Shown: positions 53,379-62,367, numbered from the stretch's first letter. The stretch is DNA of 64,000 nt from Mycolicibacterium goodii (GCF_022370755.2 NZ_CP092364.2:4154001-4218000); one strand, 5' to 3'. The notes: generated by a model from the sequence alone, not told the origin. Program-made: numbers and translations.

Positions 53379-54552
53379 ATGGACGTCATTGCCAGCCAGC
53401 ATGCCGCATCCGCGCAGACACGTCACCGACCGGCACACGTGCTGATCGCGGTGTCTGCCGTGGTCGTGTCGTACGGGTTGATGCATGCTGCCGCTGTCGT
53501 TTGCCATCATGCGAGACGCACTCCCGGCCGAGCGCGTCCACGTCGGTATCGCCCTGGCTTCCGGACTCGTGACCGGCACCGCCGGACTGGGTCTGCTGAT
53601 CGGTGGACTCGTCGTCGATCACGGCTCGTGGCGCTGGCTGTTCGTGATCGGTGCGGCCCTGGTGATCTCCGCACTCGCGATGACCGCACGCTGGATCCCC
53701 GAACGCGGCGCGCGGCATCCCGGACGACTCGACTTCGCGGGCATGACACTGATGGCAGCCGGCCTCATCGCGGCATTGCTGGCCATCACGCAGGGCCCCG
53801 CGTGGGGCTGGCGCTCAGCGTCGGTCGCGGGACTGTTCGCCGCCGCGCTCCTCTTCCTGGCCGCGTTCGCAGTTGTCGAATCCCGGGTCGCCCATCCGCT
53901 GGTGGACCCGTCGCTGCTCACCGAGCGACCGCTTGCCGCAGCACATCTGGGCGCCCTGCTGCTTGGCGTCAATCAGTTCGCGGTGTACGTGTTGGTGCCC
54001 AAACTCGCCGAGCTACCGCAATCGGGCGGACCCGGCTTCGGGCTGTCGGTCACCGGCGCGGCCCTGGTGCTGTTGCCCGGAACCCTGCTGACCGTGCCGG
54101 CGAGCTGGGCGACGCCGTGGCTCGGGCGCCGCATCGGCGTGCGTGGGCCGCTGGTTGCGGGCCTGGCATTCGCCGCGATCGGCACAACGCTTCTGGCGCT
54201 CCTGCACCACACCGTGTGGCAGGCGGTGCTGAACTATGCGATCGCCAGCGCGGGTTGGGGGTTGGCCATGGCGTCGCTGCCCCGAATGGTGAACGCCGCG
54301 TGCCCGACGGCGCAGAGCGGCAGCGCCAACGGAGTCAACACTGTGGCGCGAACCGTCGGCGGCGCGGTGGGCGGCCAGCTCGCCGCGGCCCTACTCGCCA
54401 GTAGCGCCGTGTCGGCCACCGGGCTACCGACGGGTAACGGTTTCTCAACAGCGTTCTTCGTCGCCGCAGGCATCGCAGCGGTTGGCGCATCGGCCGTGAC
54501 CCTGCCGATCTTCCGGAACCCTCCGGACACCCGGAGCCGTTGCACCGCTTGA
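53379..54552 (+). pseudogene. MFS (DHA2-type) drug transporter with internal deletion and frameshift
   Basis: The gene opens normally (AGGAGACCG then ATG at 53379; MDVIASQH, then a hydrophobic helix AHVLIAVSAVVVSYGL). It then jumps straight to GLMLPLSFAIMRD, a segment normally near residue 115 of such transporters, so roughly three helices are missing. At the joint the four bases ATGC occur twice in a row (53481-53488), shifting the frame; removing one copy joins G-L-M-L-P-L-S. The remaining ORF (from 53485, 355 codons) keeps about nine to ten helices and the tail of the family. It is unlikely to work as an efflux pump. Confidence 0.8.
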
Positions 54553-54554
54553 CG

Positions 54555-54953
54555 TTAGCGTCGCCCGAGATCATCCGGCCCGAACGCATCGGGAAGCAGT
54601 TCACGCAGCGGTCGTGGCCCCTGCGGATGATCGACGAGCAACTCCGGTCCGCCGTGTTCGAGCAACACCTGACGGCAGCGTCCGCACGGCATCAGAACAC
54701 CACCGTCGGGGCCAACACAGGACAGCGCGAGGAGGCGTCCGCCGCCCCCGGAATGGAGGGCACAGACCACAGCGCACTCGGCACAGAGACCTAGACCATA
54801 TGAGACATTCTCCACATTGCATCCGGTGATGATCCGGGCGTCGTCCACCAGCGCCGCCGCACCGACCGAAAACCGCGAATACGGCGCATATGCGTGCCGA
54901 GAGACCTCAATAGCCTTGCTGCGCAGTGCATTCCAATCAACATCCGTGTTCAT
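54555..54953 (-). CDS. cdd: Cytidine deaminase
   Basis: A 132-residue homotetrameric zinc enzyme converting (deoxy)cytidine to (deoxy)uridine. Motifs: YAPYSRFSVGAAAL, NVENVSYGLGLCAECAVV with the zinc Cys and catalytic Glu, and PCGRCRQVL with the other two zinc Cys. Backbone gene divergent from sdhC. In M. tuberculosis deoA follows directly; here the TetR/MFS block intervenes. Confidence 0.95.
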   Translation of the reverse strand: MNTDVDWNALRSKAIEVSRHAYAPYSRFSVGAAALVDDARIITGCNVENVSYGLGLCAECAVVCALHSGGGGRLLALSCVGPDGGVLMPCGRCRQVLLEHGGPELLVDHPQGPRPLRELLPDAFGPDDLGRR

Positions 54954-55018
54954 GCCGTTTTCACCGACTCGGTTCTGAATGCATTCCGAAAACCCCCGTC
55001 AAACACTGGGCAATAAGG

Positions 55019-55037
55019 ATAGGTAAGCCTAACTTCG
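55019..55037. promoter_or_regulatory. Possible IdeR-like iron box before sdhC
   Basis: ATAGGTAAGCCTAACTTCG resembles the 19-bp mycobacterial IdeR consensus at 13 positions by hand alignment. It lies 132 bases before sdhC in the cdd/sdhC divergent region. Weak evidence. Confidence 0.3.
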
Positions 55038-55168
55038 CCCTGGTTGAGCCGCCGAACCGCTACACCGTAGTTCGTTCAGGTCTACAAATGGGATTAGAGT
55101 CGCCCCGATGGTTTGGGGCTAGTCGACAGACCGGTCCCAGACATCCACCGATGGCGTTGGAGGGACCG

Positions 55169-55585
55169 ATGAGTACGCAGACGGAGGTACCGGCTCCGCA
55201 ACCCAAGAAGACACGCCGGCGCACCCTTTATCGCGGTGATCCGGGGATGTGGTCATGGGTTTTGCACCGCATTACCGGTGCCACGATTTTCTTTTTCCTT
55301 TTTGTCCATGTTCTTGACACCGCCCTGGTCCGCGTGAGCCCCCAGGCCTACAACGCGGTCATCGAGACGTACAAGACCCCGATCGTCGGCCTGATGGAGA
55401 TCGGCCTGGTCGCCGCCGTGCTGTTCCACGCACTCAACGGCATCCGCGTCATTCTCATCGACTTCTGGGCTCAGGGCCCGCGTTATCAGCGGCAGATGCT
55501 GGCTGTCATCGCCGGCCTCTTCGCGGTGATCTTCATCGCAGCAGTGGGAGTTATCGGTATGCACATGGTGGAGCGGTTCCTGTGA
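55169..55585 (+). CDS. sdhC: Succinate dehydrogenase cytochrome b subunit
   Basis: A 138-residue membrane anchor of succinate:quinone oxidoreductase with three helices. Text: LYRGDPGMWSWVLHRITGA (quinone-side Ser/Arg/His region), HVLDTAL, and a heme-ligand-type His in LFHALNGIR. GGAGGG precedes the ATG at 55169; a longer reading from 55151 is less likely. First gene of sdhCDAB, which corresponds to the Rv3316-Rv3319 complex. Confidence 0.95.
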   Translation: MSTQTEVPAPQPKKTRRRTLYRGDPGMWSWVLHRITGATIFFFLFVHVLDTALVRVSPQAYNAVIETYKTPIVGLMEIGLVAAVLFHALNGIRVILIDFWAQGPRYQRQMLAVIAGLFAVIFIAAVGVIGMHMVERFL

Positions 55586-56052
55586 GCGCGCCGGGGGCAG
55601 GCGAATCCCGCCTGGGGCGTCCGGCGCCCGTCATGCAACGTGAACACGATCGTCCGGCAGCGCTCGATCACCCGCGGGCTCCGCGTAAGCCGCGCGGCAT
55701 CCCGTACTTCGAGAAGTACGCCTGGCTGTTCATGCGGTTCTCCGGTATCGCTCTGGTCTTCCTCGCGCTCGGCCACCTGTTCATCATGCTGATGTGGCAG
55801 GACGGCGTGTACCGGATCGATTTCAACTATGTCGCCGAGCGCTGGGCCTCGCCGTTCTGGCAGATCTGGGACATGGCACTGCTCTGGTTGGCAATGATCC
55901 ACGGCGCCAACGGCATGCGCACCATCATCGGTGACTACGCCCGGAAGAACACCACGAAATTCTGGCTGAACTCGCTGCTGCTGCTGGCGACCGGTTTCAC
56001 GTTGGTGCTGGGCAGCTACGTGCTGGTCACCTTCGACGCGAACATTTCATAG
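55582..56052 (+). CDS. sdhD: Succinate dehydrogenase membrane anchor subunit
   Basis: A 156-residue membrane anchor with a hydrophilic N-terminus of about 45 residues and three helices. MRFSGIALVFLALGHLFIML carries the conserved His; the second helix has MIHGANGMR. GTG start overlapping the sdhC stop. With SdhC it binds the quinone and likely heme. Confidence 0.94.
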   Translation: MSAPGAGESRLGRPAPVMQREHDRPAALDHPRAPRKPRGIPYFEKYAWLFMRFSGIALVFLALGHLFIMLMWQDGVYRIDFNYVAERWASPFWQIWDMALLWLAMIHGANGMRTIIGDYARKNTTKFWLNSLLLLATGFTLVLGSYVLVTFDANIS

Positions 56053-56062
56053 GGGACGCAGG

Positions 56063-57817
56063 ATGATTCAGGAACATCGCTACGACGTCGTCATCGTCGG
56101 CGCCGGCGGCGCGGGCATGCGGGCGGCCGTCGAGGCAGGCCCGCGGGTGCGCACTGCGGTGCTGACCAAGCTGTACCCCACGCGTAGCCACACCGGCGCG
56201 GCACAGGGCGGCATGTGCGCCGCGCTGGCCAACGTCGAAGAGGACAACTGGGAGTGGCACACCTTCGACACCGTCAAGGGCGGCGACTACCTCGCCGACC
56301 AGGACGCCGTCGAGATCATGTGCAAGGAGGCCATCGACGCGGTACTCGACCTCGAGAAGATGGGGATGCCGTTCAACCGCACCCCCGAGGGCCGCATCGA
56401 CCAGCGCCGCTTCGGCGGACACACCCGTGACCACGGCAAGGCACCGGTGCGCCGGGCCTGCTACGCCGCAGACCGCACGGGCCACATGATCCTGCAGACG
56501 CTGTACCAGAACTGCGTCAAGCACGACGTGGAGTTCTTCAACGAGTTCTACGCACTCGACATCGCACTGACCGAGACCCCTGCGGGTCCGGTCGCCACCG
56601 GCGTCATCGCCTACGAGCTGGCGACAGGCGATATTCACATCTTCCACGCCAAGGCGATCGTGTTCGCCACCGGCGGGTCGGGCCGGATGTACAAAACCAC
56701 CTCCAACGCCCACACCCTCACCGGTGACGGCCTGGGCATCATCTTCCGCAAGGGACTTCCCCTGGAAGACATGGAGTTCCACCAGTTCCACCCGACGGGC
56801 CTGGCCGGCCTGGGCATCCTCATCTCCGAGGCAGTGCGCGGCGAGGGTGGCCGGTTGCTCAACGGCGAGGGCGAGCGGTTCATGGAGCGCTACGCCCCGA
56901 CGATCGTCGACCTCGCGCCCCGCGACATCGTGGCCCGCTCGATGGTGCTCGAGGTCCTCGAGGGCCGCGGCGCCGGGCCGAACAAGGACTACGTCTACAT
57001 CGACGTGCGCCACCTCGGTGAGGACGTGCTCGAGGCCAAGCTGCCCGACATCACCGAGTTCGCCCGCACCTACCTCGGTGTGGACCCGGTCAAGGAACTC
57101 GTGCCGGTGTACCCGACGTGCCACTACGTCATGGGCGGCATCCCGACCACCGTGAACGGCCAGGTGCTGCGCGACAACACCAACGTCATCCCGGGCCTGT
57201 ACGCCGCCGGTGAGTGCGCGTGTGTGTCGGTGCACGGCGCCAACCGCCTCGGCACCAACTCGCTGCTGGACATCAACGTGTTCGGCCGCCGCGCCGGTAT
57301 CGCCGCCGCCGAGTACGCGCAGAACCACAACTTCGTGGAGATGCCCGAGAACCCGGCCGACATGGTGGTCAACTGGGTCGGCGACATCCTCTCCGAGCAC
57401 GGCAACGAGCGCGTCGCCGACATCCGCGGTGCGCTGCAGCAGTCCATGGACAACAACGCCGCGGTGTTCAGGACCGAGGAAACGCTCAAGCAGGCGCTGA
57501 CCGACATCCACGCACTGAAGGAGCGCTACTCGCGAATCACGGTGCACGACAAGGGCAAGCGCTACAACAGCGATCTGCTGGAGGCCATCGAGCTCGGCTT
57601 CCTGCTTGAGCTGGCCGAGGTGACCGTCGTCGGCGCCCTCAACCGCAAGGAGTCCCGCGGCGGACATGCGCGCGAGGACTACCCCAACCGCGACGACACC
57701 AACTACATGCGCCACACCATGGCCTACAAACAGGGCTCCGATCTGCTCTCCGACATCCGGCTGGACTACAAGCCCGTCGTCCAGACCCGGTACGAGCCGA
57801 TGGAGCGGAAGTACTGA
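56063..57817 (+). CDS. sdhA: Succinate dehydrogenase flavoprotein subunit
   Basis: A 584-residue catalytic subunit, oxidising succinate to fumarate on the inner face of the membrane. FAD: VVIVGAGGAGMRAAVEAG. The covalent-flavin His is in RSHTGAAQGGM (near 44). Substrate and active-site segments: FHPTGLAGLG, SEAVRGEGGRLLN, CHYVMGGIPT, GECACVSVHGANRLGTNSL. The stop overlaps the 12-codon mini-ORF that leads to sdhB. Confidence 0.97.
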   Translation: MIQEHRYDVVIVGAGGAGMRAAVEAGPRVRTAVLTKLYPTRSHTGAAQGGMCAALANVEEDNWEWHTFDTVKGGDYLADQDAVEIMCKEAIDAVLDLEKMGMPFNRTPEGRIDQRRFGGHTRDHGKAPVRRACYAADRTGHMILQTLYQNCVKHDVEFFNEFYALDIALTETPAGPVATGVIAYELATGDIHIFHAKAIVFATGGSGRMYKTTSNAHTLTGDGLGIIFRKGLPLEDMEFHQFHPTGLAGLGILISEAVRGEGGRLLNGEGERFMERYAPTIVDLAPRDIVARSMVLEVLEGRGAGPNKDYVYIDVRHLGEDVLEAKLPDITEFARTYLGVDPVKELVPVYPTCHYVMGGIPTTVNGQVLRDNTNVIPGLYAAGECACVSVHGANRLGTNSLLDINVFGRRAGIAAAEYAQNHNFVEMPENPADMVVNWVGDILSEHGNERVADIRGALQQSMDNNAAVFRTEETLKQALTDIHALKERYSRITVHDKGKRYNSDLLEAIELGFLLELAEVTVVGALNRKESRGGHAREDYPNRDDTNYMRHTMAYKQGSDLLSDIRLDYKPVVQTRYEPMERKY

Positions 57818-57855
57818 TGACGATGAGCCGCTTGCGCGAAGAGAGTTCAAAATGA
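57817..57855 (+). CDS. MIRU-like 12-codon mini-ORF linking sdhA and sdhB
   Basis: ATG overlaps the sdhA stop (TGATG) and the TGA overlaps the sdhB ATG (ATGA), encoding MTMSRLREESSK. The start ATGACGATG and the way both ends overlap the flanking genes recall mycobacterial interspersed repetitive units. It may carry ribosomes across the gap. Confidence 0.5.
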   Translation: MTMSRLREESSK

Positions 57856-58637
57856 GTGCACCCGTCATAGACAAGCCGGAAGCCGGCGACCCCGAGCTGC
57901 CGCCCGTGCCCGAGGGCGCCGTGATGGTGACCCTCAAGATCGCCCGGTTCAACCCCGAGAACCCCGACGCCGCAGGCTGGCAGAGCTTCCGGGTTCCGTG
58001 CCTGCCCAGCGACCGTCTGCTCAACCTGCTGCACTATGTCAAGTGGTACCTGGACGGCACGCTGACCTTCCGCCGGTCCTGCGCGCACGGCGTGTGTGGG
58101 TCGGACGCGATGCGGATCAACGGCGTCAACCGGCTGGCGTGCAAGGTCCTGATGCGTGACATGCTGCCGAAGAACCCCAACAAGCAGCTCACCATCACCA
58201 TCGAGCCGATCCGCGGCCTACCCGTGGAGAAGGACCTCGTGGTGAACATGGAGCCGTTCTTCGACGCCTACCGTGCCGTCAAGCCGTTCCTGGTGACCAG
58301 CGGCAACCCGCCCACCAAGGAGCGCATCCAGAGCCCGACCGACCGGGCCCGCTACGACGACACCACCAAGTGCATCCTGTGCGCCTGCTGCACCACCAGC
58401 TGCCCGGTGTACTGGAGCGAGGGTTCGTACTTCGGTCCGGCCGCGATCGTCAACGCGCACCGCTTCATCTTCGACTCGCGTGACGAGGCGGCCGCCGAGC
58501 GGCTGGACATCCTCAACGAGGTCGACGGTGTGTGGCGCTGCCGCACGACGTTCAACTGCACCGAGGCGTGCCCGCGCGGCATCCAGGTGACCCAGGCGAT
58601 CCAGGAGGTCAAGCGTGCGCTGATGTTCGCGCGCTGA
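57852..58637 (+). CDS. sdhB: Succinate dehydrogenase iron-sulfur subunit
   Basis: A 261-residue electron-transfer subunit. The N-terminal ferredoxin domain carries 2Fe-2S Cys in RRSCAHGVCGSDA and the following RLACK; the C-terminal domain has CILCACCTTSCPVYW and CTEACPRGI for the 4Fe-4S and 3Fe-4S clusters. Start at 57852 with GAAGAGAG upstream. Last gene of the operon, followed by a long hairpin. Confidence 0.96.
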   Translation: MSAPVIDKPEAGDPELPPVPEGAVMVTLKIARFNPENPDAAGWQSFRVPCLPSDRLLNLLHYVKWYLDGTLTFRRSCAHGVCGSDAMRINGVNRLACKVLMRDMLPKNPNKQLTITIEPIRGLPVEKDLVVNMEPFFDAYRAVKPFLVTSGNPPTKERIQSPTDRARYDDTTKCILCACCTTSCPVYWSEGSYFGPAAIVNAHRFIFDSRDEAAAERLDILNEVDGVWRCRTTFNCTEACPRGIQVTQAIQEVKRALMFAR

Positions 58638-58647
58638 TTTGTTCGCC

Positions 58648-58704
58648 CGAGTGTTGGCTTGTGTACCAAGATCCGCCCGGATCTGGAACACAAGCCAACA
58701 CTCG
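58648..58704 (+). terminator. Long hairpin terminator after sdhB
   Basis: A 17-bp perfect outer stem (CGAGTGTTGGCTTGTGT at 58648-58664 and its complement at 58688-58704) enclosing a second stem (AGATCC-GCCC-GGATCT). It starts 11 bases after the sdhB stop and is followed by TTTCGG, with no real U-tract. Confidence 0.7.
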
Positions 58705-58756
58705 TTTCGGCAGAGGGGTGCTGTCACACATCCAAGCGCTGTCTCGTCTGACAGGT

Positions 58757-59338
58757 ATGACCGAGACAAATACCAGAATCGCTCCCCTTCCCCCTGAGAA
58801 GGCCGGACTGCTGACCCGGTTGATGTACCGCTTCGCCAAGCGCCGGTTCGGTGAGGTGCCCGAACCGTTCACGGTGGCCGCACATCATCCGCGGTTGCTC
58901 GTGGCCAATGCCGTGCACGAGGGCCTGCTGCAGAGCGGGTCGAAGAAGCTGCCTGCCAGCGTGCGCGAGCTCGCGGTGTTCTGGACGGCCCGCACAGTCG
59001 GCTGCTCGTGGTGCGTTGACTTCGGCTCGATGCTCATGCGGCTGGAGAACCTGGACGTCGAGCGGCTCAAATCGATCGACGACTACGCGACCTCACCGTT
59101 GTTCAGCGAGGACGAGCGCGCCGCGATCGCCTACGCCGATGCGATCACCACCGATCCGCACACGGTCACCGACGAACAGGTGGCCGATCTGCGTCGCCGC
59201 TTCGGTGACGACGGCGTGATCGAGCTGACCTACCAGATCGGTGTCGAGAACATGCGGGCCAGGATGTACTCGGCGCTGGGCATCACGGAGCAGGGCTTCA
59301 ATTCGGGGGACGCGTGCCGGGTCCCGTGGGCCCAGTAG
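58757..59338 (+). CDS. Carboxymuconolactone decarboxylase/AhpD-like protein
   Basis: A 193-residue all-helical protein of the AhpD/CMD family. The redox pair is in TVGCSWCVDFGS (C-x-x-C, near 82-85), preceded by ELAVFWTART; a distal helix carries AIAYADAITTDP. Such proteins act as peroxidase helpers or decarboxylases. Notably, the SigJ (ECF41) gene lies close by, and ECF41 sigma factors are typically linked to CMD-family genes, so this may be a SigJ target. It overlaps the 3' end of the convergent PPOX gene by 41 bases. Confidence 0.88.
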   Translation: MTETNTRIAPLPPEKAGLLTRLMYRFAKRRFGEVPEPFTVAAHHPRLLVANAVHEGLLQSGSKKLPASVRELAVFWTARTVGCSWCVDFGSMLMRLENLDVERLKSIDDYATSPLFSEDERAAIAYADAITTDPHTVTDEQVADLRRRFGDDGVIELTYQIGVENMRARMYSALGITEQGFNSGDACRVPWAQ

Positions 59339-59819
59339 GGCTGATCTCGATGTAAGCCATTGCGATCCCGAAGGTTTGACTGCCCCTGTCGAGACCTCGC
59401 TCGAGAAGTTTCATCGGCAGGCTCCAGTTGGCGGCGATCGCGGCATCGGCGCGCGCGTGCTCGTCCTCGGGCAGGATGCGCGCCACGCCCGCGACCACCG
59501 GACCGGCGGGCCTGCCCCTGAGATTGCACGGGACGACGATCACGTTGGGGTTGTTGCGCAGCCGCTTGACCTTCGCGGTCGACGCATCGGTGCGGACGTA
59601 CAGCTTGCCGTCCGCGACGCCGTGGTTGATGGGGCTCGGCACCGCCTCGCCGGAACGTCTGTAGGTCACCAGCACGATCTGCCGGTGCCGCTCGAAACCG
59701 GTGAAATCGGTCGCGGTCGGCTCACCGATGTCGAACGCCTCGCGGTGCCGCATCTTGTCCGTACCGCGGAACATGACGCGACCGAAGGTCTGACCGAGGT
59801 TCCCGCGATCGCCAGGCAT
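59298..59819 (-). CDS. PPOX-class (F420/FMN) flavin-dependent protein
   Basis: A 173-residue split-barrel flavoprotein. Text: TDFTGFERHRQIVLVTYRR, INHGVADGKLYVRT, AKVKRLRNNPNVIVVPCN and ARILPEDEHARADAAI is typical of the PPOX class F420-dependent group. The ATG at 59819 abuts the sigma factor stop (TGATG), so it is co-transcribed with sigJ. Substrate unknown. Confidence 0.85.
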   Translation of the reverse strand: MPGDRGNLGQTFGRVMFRGTDKMRHREAFDIGEPTATDFTGFERHRQIVLVTYRRSGEAVPSPINHGVADGKLYVRTDASTAKVKRLRNNPNVIVVPCNLRGRPAGPVVAGVARILPEDEHARADAAIAANWSLPMKLLERGLDRGSQTFGIAMAYIEISPTGPTGPGTRPPN

Positions 59820-60733
59820 CACGAGCGTCTTCCCCCTGCGCCGAGCGGTGAACCCGTGAACTTGTCCGGGTTCGCGACGTCCCACAGCGCACGGACTTTT
59901 CCGTCGCGCACCGTCATCGCGGTGATGCGCGGCAACAGTTCCGGGTAGCCGTCGACGGCCGGCGCACCCGGCGTGTAGGTGCCCAGCTCGCCGTTGACGT
60001 AGACGAGCTGCGCACCGGCCAGCCAGTTCGGCCCGTAGCGACGGGCGAGCCCGAACAGGAACCGCGCAACCTTCTCGGGTCCGTGGATGACGCGCGGCGC
60101 CGTCGGCGCCTTGCGGTTGGAGTCACCGGTGAACGTGACGTCCGGATGCAGAAGCCGCACGACGCCGTCCATGTCGCCCTCGGCCAGTGCCGCCATCAGG
60201 GCTCCGGCGACCTCGTTGTGGGTGGTTTCGGGCACCGGCGGCGGAGCATCGGCCACGGCGCGTCGCGCCCGCGACGCCAACTGCCGCGCCGAAGCGGCAC
60301 TGACCCCGAGCACGTCGGCGATGTCGGTGAACGGCAACCCGAACCCGTCGTGCAGCACGAAGGCGACGCGCTGGTCGGGGCTCAGACGTTCGAGAACCAC
60401 CATCGCCGCGAAGCGTGCGTCCTCCCCTGCCACCACGGCGTTCAACGGGTCGTTGCCGTCGATGCCGGTCACCACCGGTTCGGGCAGCCACTCGCCGTAG
60501 TAGGACTCACGACGATGCGCGGCCGAGCGCAACCGGTCGAGGCCCAGCCGACTGACGACGGTGGTCAGCCAGGCCTGCAGGTTGTCGACGGCGGTGTTCG
60601 ACGAGGCCCACCGGATCCACGCCTCCTGGACGATGTCCTCTGCGTCGGCGTAAGTACCCGTCAGGCGGTAGGCGACCGCGAGCAGATGCGGTCGCAACGC
60701 CTCGAACTCCTCCGTCCGCGCGGCGGTGGTCAC
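59819..60733 (-). CDS. sigJ: ECF41-type sigma factor SigJ
   Basis: A 304-residue sigma factor. Region 2: LLAVAYRLTGTYADAEDIVQ then EAWIRWASS. ECF41 linker: YYGEWLPEPVVTG. Region 4: PFTDIADVLGVSAASARQL. C-terminal SnoaL-like domain ends with ALWDVANPDKFTG, containing the ECF41 NPDK motif. It matches Rv3328c SigJ in type and general location near sdh. The linked PPOX and CMD-family genes are probable partners. Confidence 0.9.
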   Translation of the reverse strand: MTTAARTEEFEALRPHLLAVAYRLTGTYADAEDIVQEAWIRWASSNTAVDNLQAWLTTVVSRLGLDRLRSAAHRRESYYGEWLPEPVVTGIDGNDPLNAVVAGEDARFAAMVVLERLSPDQRVAFVLHDGFGLPFTDIADVLGVSAASARQLASRARRAVADAPPPVPETTHNEVAGALMAALAEGDMDGVVRLLHPDVTFTGDSNRKAPTAPRVIHGPEKVARFLFGLARRYGPNWLAGAQLVYVNGELGTYTPGAPAVDGYPELLPRITAMTVRDGKVRALWDVANPDKFTGSPLGAGGRRS

Positions 60734-60746
60734 ACCTCGAGACTAG

Positions 60747-62234
60747 CTACCGCTTGTTGAAGATGGTTCGGTGCCATTCTTTTTCGGCGGCGCCGGTGAT
60801 GTCGCTCATCACGTGCTTGATGGTGAGGTACTCCTCGAACGAGTAGTCACTCATGTCCTTGCCGAAGCCCGACGCACCGACACCGCCGTGCGGCATCTCG
60901 CTGATGATCGGGATGTGGTCGTTGATCCACACGCAGCCCGCGTTGATCTCGCGTGACGCGCGCTGCGCGCGGTACACGTCACGGGTCCACGCCGAGGCCG
61001 CCAGCCCGTAGTCGGTGTCGTTGGCCTGGCGCAGCGCGTCATCGTCGTCGGTGAACGAACGCACCGTCAGCACCGGGCCGAAGATCTCCTCGCGGTACAC
61101 CTCGGAGGACTCCTCGACGTCGGCGATCAGCGTCGGGCGGTAGAACGAGCCGGGCAGGTCGGGCGCCTCACCGCCGGTGACGATGCGACCGCCCTGCTGC
61201 GGCGCCCTGGCCACCATCCCCGCCACCTTGTCGCGGTGCGCGTAGGTGATCAGCGGGCCCAGGTCGGTGTCGGGATCCTGCGGATCGCCGACGACGATCT
61301 TGCCCATGACCTCGGCGACGCCTGCGACGAAGTCGTCGTAGAGTTCGCGCGCGACGATGGCGCGCGTCGCGGCCGTGCAATCCTGTCCGGTGTTGATCAG
61401 CGCACCGGCCACCGCGCCCTGGATGGCGGCGTCGAGATCGGCGTCGGAGAACACCACGAAGGGGGCCTTGCCGCCCAGCTCGAGCTGCGTGCGGTGACCG
61501 TGCACGGCTGCGGCGGCCATGATTTTGCGACCGACGGCGGTCGAACCCGTGAACGTCACGACGTCGACGTCGCGGTGCCCGGCCAGTGCGGTGCCGACCT
61601 CGGCGCCTGATCCGGTCACGACGTTGAACACCCCGTCAGGCAGGCCGGCCTCGGTGGCCAACCGGGCCAGGGTCAGCGTGGTCAGCGGCGTGATCTCGGC
61701 CGGCTTGATCACCACCGAGCAGCCCGCGGCGAGTGCGGGGATGACCTTCCACACCGCCATCTGGAGCGGGTAGTTCCACGGGGTGATGGTCGCGACGACG
61801 CCGACGGCCTCGCGACGGATGCTCGACGTGTGGTCGCCGGAGTACTCGGCCGACGCCTTACCTTCCAGGTGGCGGGCCGCGCCGGCAAAGAAGTCGATGT
61901 TGTCGATGCTGCCGGGGACGTCGAACTCGGTGGCCAGCCGCACCGGTTTGCCGGTCTGGCTGACCTCCTCCGAGATCAACTGGTCGGCGTGCTCGTCGGC
62001 CAACTTGGCCAGCTTCGCCAGAACCGCTGAGCGCTCGGCCGGGGTTGCGCCCGCCCATGCGGGAAATGCGGCCCGTGCAGCGGCGACGGCGGTGTCCACG
62101 TCGGCCGCGGTGGCCAGGCTGTACTCGGCCACGGATTTGCCCGTCGCCGGGTCGACGATCTGGTGGGTTTCCCCGTTGGTCTCCACCGAGGCACCATTGA
62201 TCCAACTGCTCGCGACTTTTACTGCCACACTCAT
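60747..62234 (-). CDS. Gamma-aminobutyraldehyde-type aldehyde dehydrogenase
   Basis: A 495-residue NAD(P) aldehyde dehydrogenase. ITPWNYPLQMAVWK, FTGSTAVGRKIM, catalytic Glu in LELGGKAPF, catalytic Cys in NTGQDCTAATR and SGFGKDMSDYSFEEYL suggest the PatD/YdcW group acting on aminoaldehydes. Divergent from the Lrp regulator and class III aminotransferase; together they form a likely polyamine or diamine catabolic module (amine to aminoaldehyde to amino acid). Confidence 0.9.
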   Translation of the reverse strand: MSVAVKVASSWINGASVETNGETHQIVDPATGKSVAEYSLATAADVDTAVAAARAAFPAWAGATPAERSAVLAKLAKLADEHADQLISEEVSQTGKPVRLATEFDVPGSIDNIDFFAGAARHLEGKASAEYSGDHTSSIRREAVGVVATITPWNYPLQMAVWKVIPALAAGCSVVIKPAEITPLTTLTLARLATEAGLPDGVFNVVTGSGAEVGTALAGHRDVDVVTFTGSTAVGRKIMAAAAVHGHRTQLELGGKAPFVVFSDADLDAAIQGAVAGALINTGQDCTAATRAIVARELYDDFVAGVAEVMGKIVVGDPQDPDTDLGPLITYAHRDKVAGMVARAPQQGGRIVTGGEAPDLPGSFYRPTLIADVEESSEVYREEIFGPVLTVRSFTDDDDALRQANDTDYGLAASAWTRDVYRAQRASREINAGCVWINDHIPIISEMPHGGVGASGFGKDMSDYSFEEYLTIKHVMSDITGAAEKEWHRTIFNKR

Positions 62235-62367
62235 GGGCCAACGCTAACCGATCGGGGGCCCGTTCGGCTATGCCATCGCTACGCAATCCCGCAGTCGAGG
62301 CACCCTCAGACAATCGAATTCATCGATACTGTTGCCCCAAACAACGGATTCCGTGCACAATCGTGGC

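Noticed and set aside
62235..62367. Repeated CAATCG-like words in the aldehyde dehydrogenase/Lrp gap as an Lrp site.
   Set aside because: The copies are short and irregular; I could not define a convincing operator.
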